Notes: generated from the sequence alone by a model not told the origin. DNA of 64,000 bases from Mycolicibacter heraklionensis (GCF_001021505.1 NZ_LDPO01000014.1:1-64000); one strand, 5' to 3'; counted from the first letter of the stretch, positions 25,371 through 36,783 are shown. Numbers and translations are program-made.

Positions 25371-26039
25371 CTATAGCGCGTGAATCCCGTTGTAGACCAC
25401 CATCGCACCAATGAGGACCAGGATCACGGCGACCAGCGCGGCGTGCTGCTGCTCCATCCAGTCCTTGACCCGGTCCAGCGCCGGATCAAGCCGGTCGCTG
25501 GCGGCCAGGTAGCCCAGAATCGGGATCAGGACTGAGGATCCGGCGAGCACGACGAAGAATACGGCCGCCGGCCAACTGTCCGCCAGGCCCAGTCCAGCGC
25601 TGCCGATGGCCAGGCCGGCGGCCGCGCACATGAACGACACCTCCGGCCGGATGACGGCCAGCGCCGCGGCCGTCAGACCAGCGCGCCGCGGGGACATCGA
25701 GGTGAATGAGCGCATCCAGCGCGGCATCTCGCCGTGTCCGTGCCGGGTCGCCCACCGGTAGATGCCGAAGCCGATCAGCGCCGTGCCGACGACGATCCGC
25801 AACCACGACGCCCAGGTCGGCGGCGTCGTGTGCAAACCGCCCAGCAGGCCGGACACCGCGACGAAGGCGGCGGTGAGCGCCGCCAGGCCTAGTAGCCAAC
25901 CGAGCAGGAAGGCCAGCCCGGTTTCCCGTGGGCGCGCGGTGTGCAGCACCAGCACGGCCGGGATGACGGTGATCGGGGAGAGCGCCACCACCAGCGCGAG
26001 CGGTATCAACGCGGTCCACACCGAAGCCAGGCTCGTCAT
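25371..26039 (-). CDS. GAP-family (Sap/SfLAP-like) membrane protein
   Basis: This 222-residue, six-helix protein has the family start PLALVVALSPITVIPAVLVL and the loop RPRETGLAFLLGW. Some members take part in glycopeptidolipid export in mycobacteria, but most are uncharacterised. The frame runs on upstream to 26360, but ATG 26039 has a TACGGT box 6 bases before it and keeps clear of the divergent promoter region, so I chose it. It is divergent from the MerT-like gene at 26149. Confidence 0.8.
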   Translation of the reverse strand: MTSLASVWTALIPLALVVALSPITVIPAVLVLHTARPRETGLAFLLGWLLGLAALTAAFVAVSGLLGGLHTTPPTWASWLRIVVGTALIGFGIYRWATRHGHGEMPRWMRSFTSMSPRRAGLTAAALAVIRPEVSFMCAAAGLAIGSAGLGLADSWPAAVFFVVLAGSSVLIPILGYLAASDRLDPALDRVKDWMEQQHAALVAVILVLIGAMVVYNGIHAL

Positions 26040-26099
26040 AGCAGCACCGTATCGGACCGGGCGGCACCGGCCGGGCGCCACGAGCACAGCCCTTGCTGG

Positions 26100-26116
26100 A
26101 TACCCGTACGGGGTAT
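26100..26116. promoter_or_regulatory. CsoR/RicR-like ATACCC-N5-GGGTAT palindrome
   Basis: Exact arms ATACCC and GGGTAT around 5 bases lie 32 bases upstream of the Cys-Cys membrane protein and between it and the divergent GAP gene. C/G-tract palindromes of this form are bound by copper- or nickel-sensing CsoR-family repressors. The regulator is not encoded in this window. Confidence 0.55.
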
Positions 26117-26148
26117 AGGTTTGCATTCGGTACTTACGGAAGGCGGAC

Positions 26149-26625
26149 ATGTCACCCACGTCAGAATGTCGCGACCGGCCCCGCGGGCTGAAGCTCTTCG
26201 GACGCCGATCCGGGGCAGTGGGAGTGGTTGCCGCGCTGACCTGCACGCTGGCCTGCTGCCTGCCGGCGGTTCTGGTGGCGCTTGGCGCCGGAGCCTCGGC
26301 CGCGGCCGGTGTCGGACACGCCGGGCACGGCACCGGTGGATCGCCGGGCTGGCTCGCCACTCTGCTCGACGCGCTGCACCGGATCAGTCCCGCCCTGCTG
26401 ATCGTGTCGATCGTGCTCGTGGCGGTTGCGTTCGCGCTGCGGCGTGCCGCGGCTGTGTTGCCGGCATTGGTCGCCGGTGTGGTGCTCTACCTCAGCGTGC
26501 ACGGCCAGACCGATCCCGCTGTCATGTACGCGGGAATGGCGCTGGGCTACGGCGCCTGGACCGCCCTGTATCTGTGGACGCGTCCGCGGCCCGGCGCCCG
26601 GTCGTGCGAGAAGTCAACTCTGTGA
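26149..26625 (+). CDS. Small membrane protein with MerT-like vicinal cysteines
   Basis: This 158-residue protein has four predicted membrane helices. The first contains TCTLACCLPAVLVALG, with C32, C36 and C37, resembling the CC...P...LG helix of MerT mercury importers. A Gly/His loop (HAGHGTGG) follows the first helix hairpin. AAGGCGG precedes the ATG and a CsoR-like palindrome lies upstream, so a role in metal uptake, efflux or sensing is plausible. There is no MerP, MerA or MerR nearby, so mercury specificity is not supported. Its end overlaps the convergent TetR by 12 bases. Confidence 0.65.
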   Translation: MSPTSECRDRPRGLKLFGRRSGAVGVVAALTCTLACCLPAVLVALGAGASAAAGVGHAGHGTGGSPGWLATLLDALHRISPALLIVSIVLVAVAFALRRAAAVLPALVAGVVLYLSVHGQTDPAVMYAGMALGYGAWTALYLWTRPRPGARSCEKSTL

Positions 26626-27234
26626 CGGGCTTACCCCGCTCAGCTCGGCCCGCACCAGGCCGGCCGCGAACGCCACCAGTTCGGCACGGCTGACGTGTAG
26701 TCGGCCGTCGGCCCAGTCGAGAATCAGCGCAGTGAGCGCTCCAGCCAGCGCGCTGGCGCTCATGGCTCGCGCGGCGGTGACGGGAGGCGAATCGCTGTTG
26801 CCGGACGGCCCGACCAGCGAGCCCAGCAGGCCGGGCAGGACCTCGGCGCGGTGGTCGGCGAGCAGGCTGCTGGACTGCGGCTCGCGCAGCAGGATCCGCA
26901 GCCGACGGGGGTCCTCCTCGAAATAGGCTGCGGCACGGTCGAGTGCCACGGTGACCGGAGCCGCTTTGCCTGCGACACCGGCCATGCGGGCAAGCAGTTC
27001 GGCGTTGCACTGGTCGTACACGGCCAGGATCAGCTCGTCGGTATCGGCGAAGCTCTCATAGAAGTAGCGAAGGCTGAGCCCGGCGTCGCGGCACGCCGCC
27101 CGCATGGTGACGCCGGCGGTGCCCCCGGTGCCCAGCAGTTCCACCCCGGCCTGGATCAGCTGAGCCCGACGTGCCTGGGAGCGGGCATCGTGGGTCTGGC
27201 CGCGCCATACCCGCGGCGCCCTTTCGCCGCCCAT
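26614..27234 (-). CDS. TetR-family regulator
   Basis: This 206-residue TetR protein has its helix-turn-helix at GVTMRAACRDAGLSLRYFYESF and ends in a helical ligand domain. ATG 27234 follows GGAGGTG by 3-4 bases and is preferred to the in-frame GTG two codons upstream. It is convergent with the Cys-Cys membrane protein and divergent from clpB, 295 bases away. Its target is unknown; no obvious palindrome flanks its start. Confidence 0.85.
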   Translation of the reverse strand: MGGERAPRVWRGQTHDARSQARRAQLIQAGVELLGTGGTAGVTMRAACRDAGLSLRYFYESFADTDELILAVYDQCNAELLARMAGVAGKAAPVTVALDRAAAYFEEDPRRLRILLREPQSSSLLADHRAEVLPGLLGSLVGPSGNSDSPPVTAARAMSASALAGALTALILDWADGRLHVSRAELVAFAAGLVRAELSGVSPSQS

Positions 27235-27429
27235 GTGCACCTCCGAATCGTGGGAACGCTTGAGGATACGTTCACCCTGCTGCTTTCATGTGGGAATCGG
27301 GTGATTCCAGTTAGTCGGAAGGCGGGTGAGGGCGCCTCCCGGCTGCCCCGATTGGTCCAGGATGCGCGTCGCGCATTGCGTCTAGGCTGATCAAGTCGGG
27401 CGGAGTGGTCGCGGAAGAAACTGGTCAGA

Positions 27430-27450
27430 CCTGAGCGGAACAGACTCAAC
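27430..27450. promoter_or_regulatory. HAIR-like HspR box upstream of clpB
   Basis: CCTGAGC-N7-ACTCAAC keeps the exact HAIR spacing and matches the consensus at 11 of 14 positions. It lies 79 bases upstream of the clpB start. Known HspR control of clpB in M. tuberculosis supports the call. Confidence 0.7.
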
Positions 27451-27528
27451 CTTGACGGCGTTGAACATCACGACAAGCATTTTTGGCGGGTCCCCTCTAG
27501 GCCCGCTCTGACCCCGAATGGAGGTGTC

Positions 27529-30075
<2,547 letters not shown>

Positions 30076-30085
30076 GATTCCCCTC

Positions 30086-30126
30086 ACGGCACGGCCCCCC
30101 GGAGCAGTTCCGGGGGGCCGTGCCGT
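30086..30126 (+). terminator. Strong 17-bp hairpin terminator after clpB
   Basis: Arms ACGGCACGGCCCCCCGG and CCGGGGGGCCGTGCCGT pair perfectly over 17 bases around a 7-base loop, 10 bases after the clpB stop. No T-tract follows, as is usual for mycobacterial terminators. Confidence 0.85.
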
Positions 30127-30232
30127 TGGCCGCGCTCCTTTGCGGATGCGGTGTGGAAGCCGATCAGTTAACCTACAAACCACTGAGAGAGACTGATATT
30201 TTCTCATATCGTCGTTAACTTAGGGGGTTCGT

Positions 30233-31474
30233 ATGTCGCGTCGGCACAAGCGCCTGGTTGGTGCAGTCAGTGCCGTGGGGGCGCTCCTGACGCTGGGTAC
30301 GGCTCCACTGGTCGCCGCGCCGGCTGCTCAGGCTGACTGGGACGACCTGTTCCAGCCCATCCTCGACGCGATCAGCTGGGTCGACCCGGGCGCCGCCGCC
30401 GACACTGACCCCGGTTCTGCGCTGGCCTCGTTGGACACCCTGTTCGACGGCTGGTACCAGGACCTCATTTACACCCCGCTCCACAGCATCGCGCCGTGGG
30501 CGTTCGGTGACAGCCTCCCCGGCAGCGCCGCTGCGTACGGTCCGGACACCCCGGTCGCCGACCTGCCGTCCAGCTTCACCGTCCCGATGGATGTCAATCT
30601 CACCACTCAACCGGTGATCAGCGTCTCGGTGGGCGGCGGCTCGTCGGTTGATGTCCTGGTCGACACCGGCGCGGCCGGTCTGGTCGTGCCGATCTGGAAC
30701 ATCAACCCCTTTGGTATCACCGGCCTGCCCACCGGCTTCAATATCGGTCAGTTCGGTGGTTCGCTGAACTACTTCTATGTAGAGCTGCCCACCACCGTGA
30801 CCTTCACCGGTGTGGACGGGGACACCCTCACCGCCGACACCACTGTCGACGCCGTGCTGTTCGCGTTCCCGGCGGACTTCAACATCTTCGGCTCGTGGTC
30901 CATTGAGGACTATCTGGCCGGCTCCTCCACCGGGATCTTGGGGATCGGTCCGAACGCACTCGGGCCCACTCCCGACCACATTCCGACCGCCGACCTGCCG
31001 GGCACTCTGGGCAACGGCGTGCTGATCGACCAGGCCAACCGCCAGCTGATCTTCGGAGACAACCCGTACGAGGGTGGGACTGTGATCAGCGGGGCGCCGT
31101 GGTCCACCCTGTATGTGAGTATCGAGGGCTCGACACCTACGAGGGTGGACGCGGTCATCGACTCTGGTGGGGTCTTCGGCACCATGCCGTCATCGGCGCT
31201 GACGGGCTCGGGTGTCACGCCGGTCAACGGATCTCTGCCGACCGGCACCCACGTCCAGGTCTACACCCCCAGCGGGCACCTCCTGTACCAGTACACCGTC
31301 GGCTCCACCCCGTACTCGACGAACCCGCTTGACGGCGTTGTTCGCAGCCCGGTCGTGACCAGTGGCACCAGCATGAACACCGGCAACTGGCTGTTCGCCC
31401 AGGAACCGGTCTACATCAAGTACAGCCCCGGCGGTGGGCAGACGATTGTCGGGGGCACACTCATCGAACTGTGA
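30233..31474 (+). CDS. Sec-exported PecA-type aspartic protease, copy 1 (no PE domain)
   Basis: This 413-residue protein has a Sec signal peptide ending near AAQA/DW (about residue 34-35). A short ADWDDLFQPILDAISWVDPG module and a linker of about 60 residues follow. Then comes a domain of the PE_PGRS C-terminal aspartic-peptidase type seen in PecA and PE_PGRS35. Both catalytic aspartates are present: D144 (LVDTGAAGL) and D310 (VIDSGGVFG). PecA-like proteases mature PE_PGRS proteins on the mycobacterial surface; here the PE export domain is replaced by a Sec signal. It is a tandem paralogue of the next gene. An AT-rich promoter precedes it. Confidence 0.85.
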   Translation: MSRRHKRLVGAVSAVGALLTLGTAPLVAAPAAQADWDDLFQPILDAISWVDPGAAADTDPGSALASLDTLFDGWYQDLIYTPLHSIAPWAFGDSLPGSAAAYGPDTPVADLPSSFTVPMDVNLTTQPVISVSVGGGSSVDVLVDTGAAGLVVPIWNINPFGITGLPTGFNIGQFGGSLNYFYVELPTTVTFTGVDGDTLTADTTVDAVLFAFPADFNIFGSWSIEDYLAGSSTGILGIGPNALGPTPDHIPTADLPGTLGNGVLIDQANRQLIFGDNPYEGGTVISGAPWSTLYVSIEGSTPTRVDAVIDSGGVFGTMPSSALTGSGVTPVNGSLPTGTHVQVYTPSGHLLYQYTVGSTPYSTNPLDGVVRSPVVTSGTSMNTGNWLFAQEPVYIKYSPGGGQTIVGGTLIEL

Positions 31475-31616
31475 CGACGTAGCGGCCGGGAGCCAAGCAA
31501 TTTTTGGCGGTTTCTTGGGTAAATCCCCTGGTGTTCTACGGCCTTGAGTGGGTTAGCTGACCGCGGTTGGTTACGGCTCATCGGGTGTCCGTGACTTCAT
31601 GCGGGAGGTTACGGAG

Positions 31617-32834
31617 ATGGCAGCTCGTCGACGCCGGGTAATTGGTGTCACCGCGGCGGTCGGGGCGTTTCTCGCGTGGGGAACTCCCGCGCCGACGGCT
31701 CGCGCTGACTTCGACGACCTGTTCCAGCCCATCATCGACGTCCTCAGCGCGGTCGATCCCGGTATTGCCGCCGACACGGACCCGGGTTCGGCGCTGGCCT
31801 CGCTGGACGGCCTCTTTGACGGCTGGTACCAGAGTCTGGTCTACACCCCGATCAATGACCTCGAGCAGTGGATCTTCGGTGGTGCCGCCGACGCGACCAC
31901 GGCCGGCAGCGCCGTCGCGTCCAGCCCGGATGCCTCCATCCCGGACACATTCACCGTTCCGATGGAGGTCAATGCCGTCACCGAACCGGTGGTCAACGTG
32001 TCGGTGGGTGGCGGTGACGCGGCACCTGTCCTGGTGGACACCGGGGCGGCCGGGCTGGTCATGCCCATCTGGGACATCCCGTGGACCGGCATCACCGGCC
32101 TGCCCACCGGTTTCAACATCGGCCAGTTCGGCGGCTCGCTGGACTACTTCTATGTGGAGTTGCCCACCACGGTCACCTTCACCGACGCCGCCGGGGAGAC
32201 CGTCACCGCCGACACCAGCGTCGACGCCGTGCTCTTCGCGTTCCCGGCAGACTTCAACATCTTCGGCCCGTGGTCCATCCAGGACTACCTGGGCCCGGCC
32301 AACGTCGTTGGCGTGCTGGGGATCGGGCCCAACGCGGTCGGGCCGACACCCGACAGCATCCCGACCGCTGATCTCCCGGGGGATCTCGGTAAGGGGGTGT
32401 TGATCGACCAGGCCAACAACCAACTGATCTTCGGTGCTGACCCGTTGGCCGGTGGAACCGCGGTCGACGGGGCACCATGGACCACACTTGACCTCAGCAT
32501 CAACGGCTCGACGCCCCAGGCGGTATCCGCGGTGGTCGACTCGGGTGGTGTCTACGGCACCATGCCGTCGTCGGTGCTCAACGGTGTCGTGCCGGAGAGC
32601 AACGGCGGTCTACCGGACGGGACGGTCATCCAGGTCTACCAGCACGGCACCAACAACCTGCTGTACGAGTACACCGTGCACAACTTGAATGGGAACTTCA
32701 ATTCCCCGACCGTGACTTCCGGCGACACCATGAACACCGGCAACATCCCATTCGCCCAGCAGCCGATCTACATCTCCTACACCACCGGGCAGACCATCTT
32801 CGGCGGCACCGCCCCGAATACCATCGACGCGTGA
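31617..32834 (+). CDS. Sec-exported PecA-type aspartic protease, copy 2
   Basis: This 405-residue tandem paralogue of the preceding protease has the same order. A signal peptide ending ARA/DF is followed by the ADFDDLFQPIIDVLSAVDPG module, a linker and the aspartic-peptidase domain with D141 (LVDTGAAGL) and D308 (VVDSGGVYG). ATG 31617 is preferred over 31599 because GGGAGG lies 8 bases before it. The copies differ most in the linker and C-terminus, so the duplication is not recent. The intergenic space is about 140 bases, so each may have its own promoter. Confidence 0.85.
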   Translation: MAARRRRVIGVTAAVGAFLAWGTPAPTARADFDDLFQPIIDVLSAVDPGIAADTDPGSALASLDGLFDGWYQSLVYTPINDLEQWIFGGAADATTAGSAVASSPDASIPDTFTVPMEVNAVTEPVVNVSVGGGDAAPVLVDTGAAGLVMPIWDIPWTGITGLPTGFNIGQFGGSLDYFYVELPTTVTFTDAAGETVTADTSVDAVLFAFPADFNIFGPWSIQDYLGPANVVGVLGIGPNAVGPTPDSIPTADLPGDLGKGVLIDQANNQLIFGADPLAGGTAVDGAPWTTLDLSINGSTPQAVSAVVDSGGVYGTMPSSVLNGVVPESNGGLPDGTVIQVYQHGTNNLLYEYTVHNLNGNFNSPTVTSGDTMNTGNIPFAQQPIYISYTTGQTIFGGTAPNTIDA

Positions 32835-32920
32835 CGTTGACCAGTCGGAATAGGGCTGATACACGGTTGTGACCGACGAGCGTTCTCGCTTCCGGGCCAA
32901 CAACAGATACGCTAGGCGCA

Positions 32921-33805
32921 ATGGTCCCGCTTTGGTTCACGCTGTCCGCGCTGTGCTTCGTCGGCGCGGGCGTATTGCTGTACGTGGACATCGACCAGCG
33001 ACGCGGCCGCAGCCGGCGCCGTAAGTCCTGGGCCCGTTCGCACGGATTCGACTTCGAACCGGAATCCGCCGAGATCCTGCGCCGCTGGACCCGCGGCGTG
33101 ATGTCGACGGTGGGCGAGGCGCCGGTGCGTAACGTCGTGCTCGGCCAGATCCGTGGCGAAGCCGTCTACATCTTCGACCTGGACGAAGTGGCGACGGTCA
33201 TCGCCCTGCACCGCAAGGTCAGCACCAACGTCGTCGTCGACGTGCGGCTCAAGGGCCTCAAGGAGCCTCGGGAGAACGACATCTGGCTGCTCGGGGCGAT
33301 CGGTCCCCGGATGGTGTACTCCACCAACCTCGACGCGGCGCGCCGGGCCTGCGACCGGCGGATGGTCACGTTCGCCCACACCGCCCCGGACTGCGCGGAA
33401 ATCATGTGGAACGAGGCGAACTGGACCCTGGTGAGCATGCCCATCACCAGCACCCGCGCCCAGTGGGACGAGGGCCTGCGCAGCGTCCGCCAATTCAACG
33501 ACCTGCTGCGGGTGCTGCCGCCGAGCCCGCGGCGCCAGCCCGCCGAAGCCGCTACCGCCGGAACGGGCCGTCGCAACGGCCAACCCAGCCGTCCGCTGGG
33601 CTCGTCGGGCGCTGCGGAGTCGCCGGACGACAGCGAGGCCGAGCAGCTTCCGTCGGCGCCGCGAGCGGCCGCGCCGGCACCCGGAAATGCCGGCTCGGCG
33701 GCTGAACCGCTGCCGCGCCGCCGGGCGAGCCGGGAGGGGTCCTCGGACGTGCTGCACGCCCCCGGCGGGCGAAACGGCCGGCAGACCGCGCACCACCAGC
33801 GCTGA
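32921..33805 (+). CDS. ttfA: TtfA-like membrane-anchored protein (Rv0383c type)
   Basis: This 294-residue protein has a single N-terminal transmembrane helix (FTLSALCFVGAGVLLYVDI), a folded cytosolic domain (about 40-200) and a disordered Pro/Ala/Arg-rich C-terminus. Rv0383c orthologues (TtfA) associate with MmpL3 and are needed for trehalose-monomycolate transport to the mycomembrane. Position between clpB and pyrE matches the M. tuberculosis order. TACGCT stands 7 bases before the ATG. Assignment rests on topology and synteny recalled from memory. Confidence 0.78.
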   Translation: MVPLWFTLSALCFVGAGVLLYVDIDQRRGRSRRRKSWARSHGFDFEPESAEILRRWTRGVMSTVGEAPVRNVVLGQIRGEAVYIFDLDEVATVIALHRKVSTNVVVDVRLKGLKEPRENDIWLLGAIGPRMVYSTNLDAARRACDRRMVTFAHTAPDCAEIMWNEANWTLVSMPITSTRAQWDEGLRSVRQFNDLLRVLPPSPRRQPAEAATAGTGRRNGQPSRPLGSSGAAESPDDSEAEQLPSAPRAAAPAPGNAGSAAEPLPRRRASREGSSDVLHAPGGRNGRQTAHHQR

Positions 33806-33850
33806 CATCCGACGACGGCTGACACCAGCGGCTTCGTTAGGCTGACGGGC

Positions 33851-34627
33851 ATGTCCCGCCCCGTTGCCGTGGTCACCGGGCCCACCTCCGGGTTGGGCGC
33901 CGGCTATGCCCGCCGCTACGCCGCCGACGGATATGACCTGGTCCTGGTCTCCCGCGACGTCGAACGCCTGGAGGCGCTGGCAACCGAACTGCGCGGCAGC
34001 CACGGTGTTGCCGTCGAGGTGCTGCCCGCCGACCTGGCCACCGCCGACGGCCGCGCGCACGTAGCCGAGCGCCTGCGCGCCGGGGTGCGCGTGCTGGTCA
34101 ACAACGCCGGGTTCGGCACATCCGGTGAGTTCTGGACCGCCGACCCCGCCCTGTTGCAGTCGCAACTCGACGTCAACGTCACCGCCGTGATGCAGCTGAC
34201 CCGAGCCGCGCTGCCCGCAATGATCGAGGCGGGCGCCGGCACCGTCATCAACATTGCCAGCGTCGCCGGGCTGCTGTCCGGGCGCGGCTCGACCTACTCG
34301 GCGTCCAAGGCCTGGGTGGTGTCGTTCACCGAAGGACTGGCCGGCGGCCTGCACGGCACCGGCGTCGGCATCCACGTGGTCTGCCCGGGATATGTACACA
34401 CCGAATTCCACGAGCGCGCCGGAATCGACATGGCCACCTTGCCGTCGTTCCTGTGGATGGAGGTCGACGACGTGGTCGCGGCAAGCCTGGCCGACGTCGC
34501 CCGCGGCGAGGTGGTCAGCGTTCCGGGCCTGCAGTACAAGGCATTGGTAGGCGTCAGCAGGATGATCCCGCGCGGGCTGTCGCGGACGCTGACCAACACG
34601 TTCGGGAGGGGCCGTGGCCGCACTTAA
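33851..34627 (+). CDS. SDR family oxidoreductase
   Basis: This 258-residue classical short-chain dehydrogenase has the cofactor motif TGPTSGLGAGYARRY, the NNAG structural motif (LVNNAGFG), a catalytic Ser in IASVAG, and YSASK as the Tyr-Lys pair. An extended C-terminal helix follows, as in the DltE/DHRS7-like subgroup. TAGGCT lies 7 bases before the ATG. It overlaps pyrE by 14 bases, so they are co-transcribed. Substrate unknown. Confidence 0.88.
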   Translation: MSRPVAVVTGPTSGLGAGYARRYAADGYDLVLVSRDVERLEALATELRGSHGVAVEVLPADLATADGRAHVAERLRAGVRVLVNNAGFGTSGEFWTADPALLQSQLDVNVTAVMQLTRAALPAMIEAGAGTVINIASVAGLLSGRGSTYSASKAWVVSFTEGLAGGLHGTGVGIHVVCPGYVHTEFHERAGIDMATLPSFLWMEVDDVVAASLADVARGEVVSVPGLQYKALVGVSRMIPRGLSRTLTNTFGRGRGRT

Positions 34628-35162
34628 CAAGGACGAACGCGATGAGCTCGCCGCGCTGGTGCGCAAGCTCTCGGTGGTGCACGGCCGTGTGACACTGTCG
34701 TCAGGGGCCGAAGCCGACTACTACGTCGACCTTCGCCGTTCCACGCTGCACCATCGCGCCGGCGCCCTGATCGGGCGGTTGGTCCGCGAACTCACCGACG
34801 ACTGGGACTATGTCGCGGTGGGCGGCCTGACCCTGGGCGCGGATCCGGTGGCGACCGCCGTCATGCATGCTCCGGGGCGCCCGATCGACGCATTCGTGGT
34901 GCGCAAGTCGGTGAAAGCCCATGGCATGCAACGGCTTATCGAAGGGTTCGACGTCGCAGGCCAACCGGTTCTGGTGGTGGAGGACACCAGCACCACCGGT
35001 GGGTCGGCGCTGACCGCGGTGCGCGCGGTGCGTGAGGCCGGTGGGCAGGTCGTCGGAGTGGCCACCGTCGTCGACCGTGCCACCGGAGCGGCCGAGGCCA
35101 TCGAGGCCGAGGGCGTGCCGTACCGCAGTGTGCTCGGACTGGCCGAGCTGGGCCTGGACTGA
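34614..35162 (+). CDS. pyrE: Orotate phosphoribosyltransferase PyrE
   Basis: PyrE joins orotate and PRPP to make orotidine monophosphate, the fifth step of pyrimidine synthesis. The 182-residue protein shows the usual stretches TLSSGAEADYYVDLR (orotate site), VGGLTLGADPVATAV, RKSVKAHG and the PRPP loop VLVVEDTSTTGGSALTA. GTG 34614 overlaps the SDR gene end. It corresponds to Rv0382c. Confidence 0.97.
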   Translation: MAALNKDERDELAALVRKLSVVHGRVTLSSGAEADYYVDLRRSTLHHRAGALIGRLVRELTDDWDYVAVGGLTLGADPVATAVMHAPGRPIDAFVVRKSVKAHGMQRLIEGFDVAGQPVLVVEDTSTTGGSALTAVRAVREAGGQVVGVATVVDRATGAAEAIEAEGVPYRSVLGLAELGLD

Positions 35163-35179
35163 AGTCCCCGAGGACGGTT

Positions 35180-36073
35180 GTGCGGAGTCTGATCGCGCTG
35201 ATATCGGCGTTGGCCGTCGCCTGTGCTGCGGCCTGTTCGGGCTCCGCCGCTACCGGCCCCTACGGTGCCCAGGGCACCCAGATCGGTTCGGCGCTCACCG
35301 TCCTGGGCTGGGAGATGACGCTGTCCAACCTGCGGTGGGAAGTTGATTACGCCCTGATCGACGTCAAGGCCCAAGTCGCCAACACCGACACGCCACACGC
35401 CGCGGCCGGCGATCTGCGGTTCGGGGTGTACGGCACCCCCGCGCACCCGATCGAGGCCACCGGCCTGGGTAGCTGCAAGGCACTGGGGGAGTTGACGCCG
35501 ACGCCGCTGTCGGCCAAGGAGCCCGACCAGTTGAACGGGACCGTGTGCTTGGGCCCGCTCAAGGAGCGCAGCGCCGTGCGCGGGGTCTACGTCTACTCGC
35601 CCGCCGACCGGATCAAAGACACCACGGTGGCCTACGCCGCGGCATTCCCGGTGGGGCTGGCGCCGGTCAACCCGGGAGACACCGGCCTGGCGCTCACCGC
35701 CCAGGGGGTGGCGGCCTACCGGGCCGACGGCGTTCCGCTGGCGCCGACGGCCCTCGGAGACCCGAAAGCGTTCACCGGCGCCGGCTATATGGTGCTCAAC
35801 CTGTCGGCCGACGCGGTGGCCGGGCAATACCGCGACGACGCGAAAGCGCGCGGCGGACCGCTGATGCTGATCGCCGGGCCGTCCACGCCGATGCCGGGGC
35901 TGGGCGCGGACTGCCTGGCGGCTGGGTCGTCGGTGCTGATCCTGCCGGAGGCATCGCTGAACTCGGTGCATGTGCCGACCTCGCTGTGCACGCATGGGGA
36001 GATCAACTCCGCACTGCTCTACCCCTCGGTGTCGGTGGTGGGCACGCACGCCGCCGTGTGGACCACCCCGTGA
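35180..36073 (+). CDS. Probable lipoprotein (Rv0381c-like)
   Basis: This 297-residue protein starts at GTG 35180. Its hydrophobic N-terminus ends VACAAACSGS, a borderline lipobox (AAAC) that would put Cys near residue 19 at the mature N-terminus. The remainder is a beta-rich extracytoplasmic domain with a few cysteines (SCKAL, TVCLG) and no recognisable catalytic motif. It follows pyrE by 17 bases and overlaps the methyltransferase gene by GTGA, so the SDR-pyrE-lipoprotein-methyltransferase genes form one operon. Function is unknown. Confidence 0.75.
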   Translation: MRSLIALISALAVACAAACSGSAATGPYGAQGTQIGSALTVLGWEMTLSNLRWEVDYALIDVKAQVANTDTPHAAAGDLRFGVYGTPAHPIEATGLGSCKALGELTPTPLSAKEPDQLNGTVCLGPLKERSAVRGVYVYSPADRIKDTTVAYAAAFPVGLAPVNPGDTGLALTAQGVAAYRADGVPLAPTALGDPKAFTGAGYMVLNLSADAVAGQYRDDAKARGGPLMLIAGPSTPMPGLGADCLAAGSSVLILPEASLNSVHVPTSLCTHGEINSALLYPSVSVVGTHAAVWTTP

Positions 36074-36783
36074 CCGAGTCTTCGGACGATCCCGATTCAT
36101 GCGGCGGTCCCAGCCTCGCCTCTCCTCCGTCGAGCCTCGCTGAACCGCCGGGCCCCACCGAGTGGTTCTCGTCGGCCAACGGCGTCGGACCCTGGCCGGG
36201 GCCACTGCCTACCGACTCCCGCTACGACCCGGAGCTGCTGCGCGAGGGTGACCGTCGCAACGTCGTCGACGCCTACCGCTACTGGACCCGCGAGGCGATC
36301 ATCGCCGACATCGACCGCCGGCGGCATCGGCTGCACATCGCGATCGAGAACTTCGGCCACGACGCCAACATCGGCTCGGTGGTGCGCACCGCCAATGCGT
36401 TCGCCGTGCACACCGTGCACATCGTCGGGCGCCGGCGTTGGAATCGCCGCGGCGCCATGGTCACCGACCGCTACCAGCGGCTGCTGCATCACGAGACCGC
36501 CGCGGATCTCCTGGAGTTCGCCGCCCAGCAGGGACTCACCGTCGTCGCGGTGGACAACGTGGCCGGGGCGGTGCGCCTGGAGCAGACCGCGTTGCCCGTC
36601 GACTGCCTGCTGGTGTTCGGCAGCGAGGGACCCGGTATCAGCGACGAGGCTCGTGCCGGCGCGGACCTGACGGTGTCCATCGCCCAGTTCGGCTCGACCC
36701 GCAGCATCAATGTCGGGGTGGCCGCCGGGATCGTGATGCATGCCTGGATCGCGCAACACGGGGATCTCAGCCGCGCCTGGTGA
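36070..36783 (+). CDS. SPOUT-family RNA methyltransferase (SpoU/TrmH type, Rv0380c-like)
   Basis: This 237-residue protein has the three SpoU motifs: ENFGHDANIGSVVRTANAF (motif 1), LLVFGSEGPGIS (motif 2) and SINVGVAAGIVMHAW (motif 3). These form the trefoil-knot SAM site. Members 2'-O-methylate tRNA or rRNA. The N-terminal ~75 residues are extra and Pro/Ser-rich. GTG 36070 overlaps the previous stop. The exact RNA target is not predictable from sequence. Confidence 0.88.
   Translation: MTESSDDPDSCGGPSLASPPSSLAEPPGPTEWFSSANGVGPWPGPLPTDSRYDPELLREGDRRNVVDAYRYWTREAIIADIDRRRHRLHIAIENFGHDANIGSVVRTANAFAVHTVHIVGRRRWNRRGAMVTDRYQRLLHHETAADLLEFAAQQGLTVVAVDNVAGAVRLEQTALPVDCLLVFGSEGPGISDEARAGADLTVSIAQFGSTRSINVGVAAGIVMHAWIAQHGDLSRAW

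Noticed and set aside
26040..26360. N-terminal extension of the GAP protein
   Set aside because: The extra ~107 codons would cross the CsoR-like operator and the divergent promoter and overlap the MerT-like gene.
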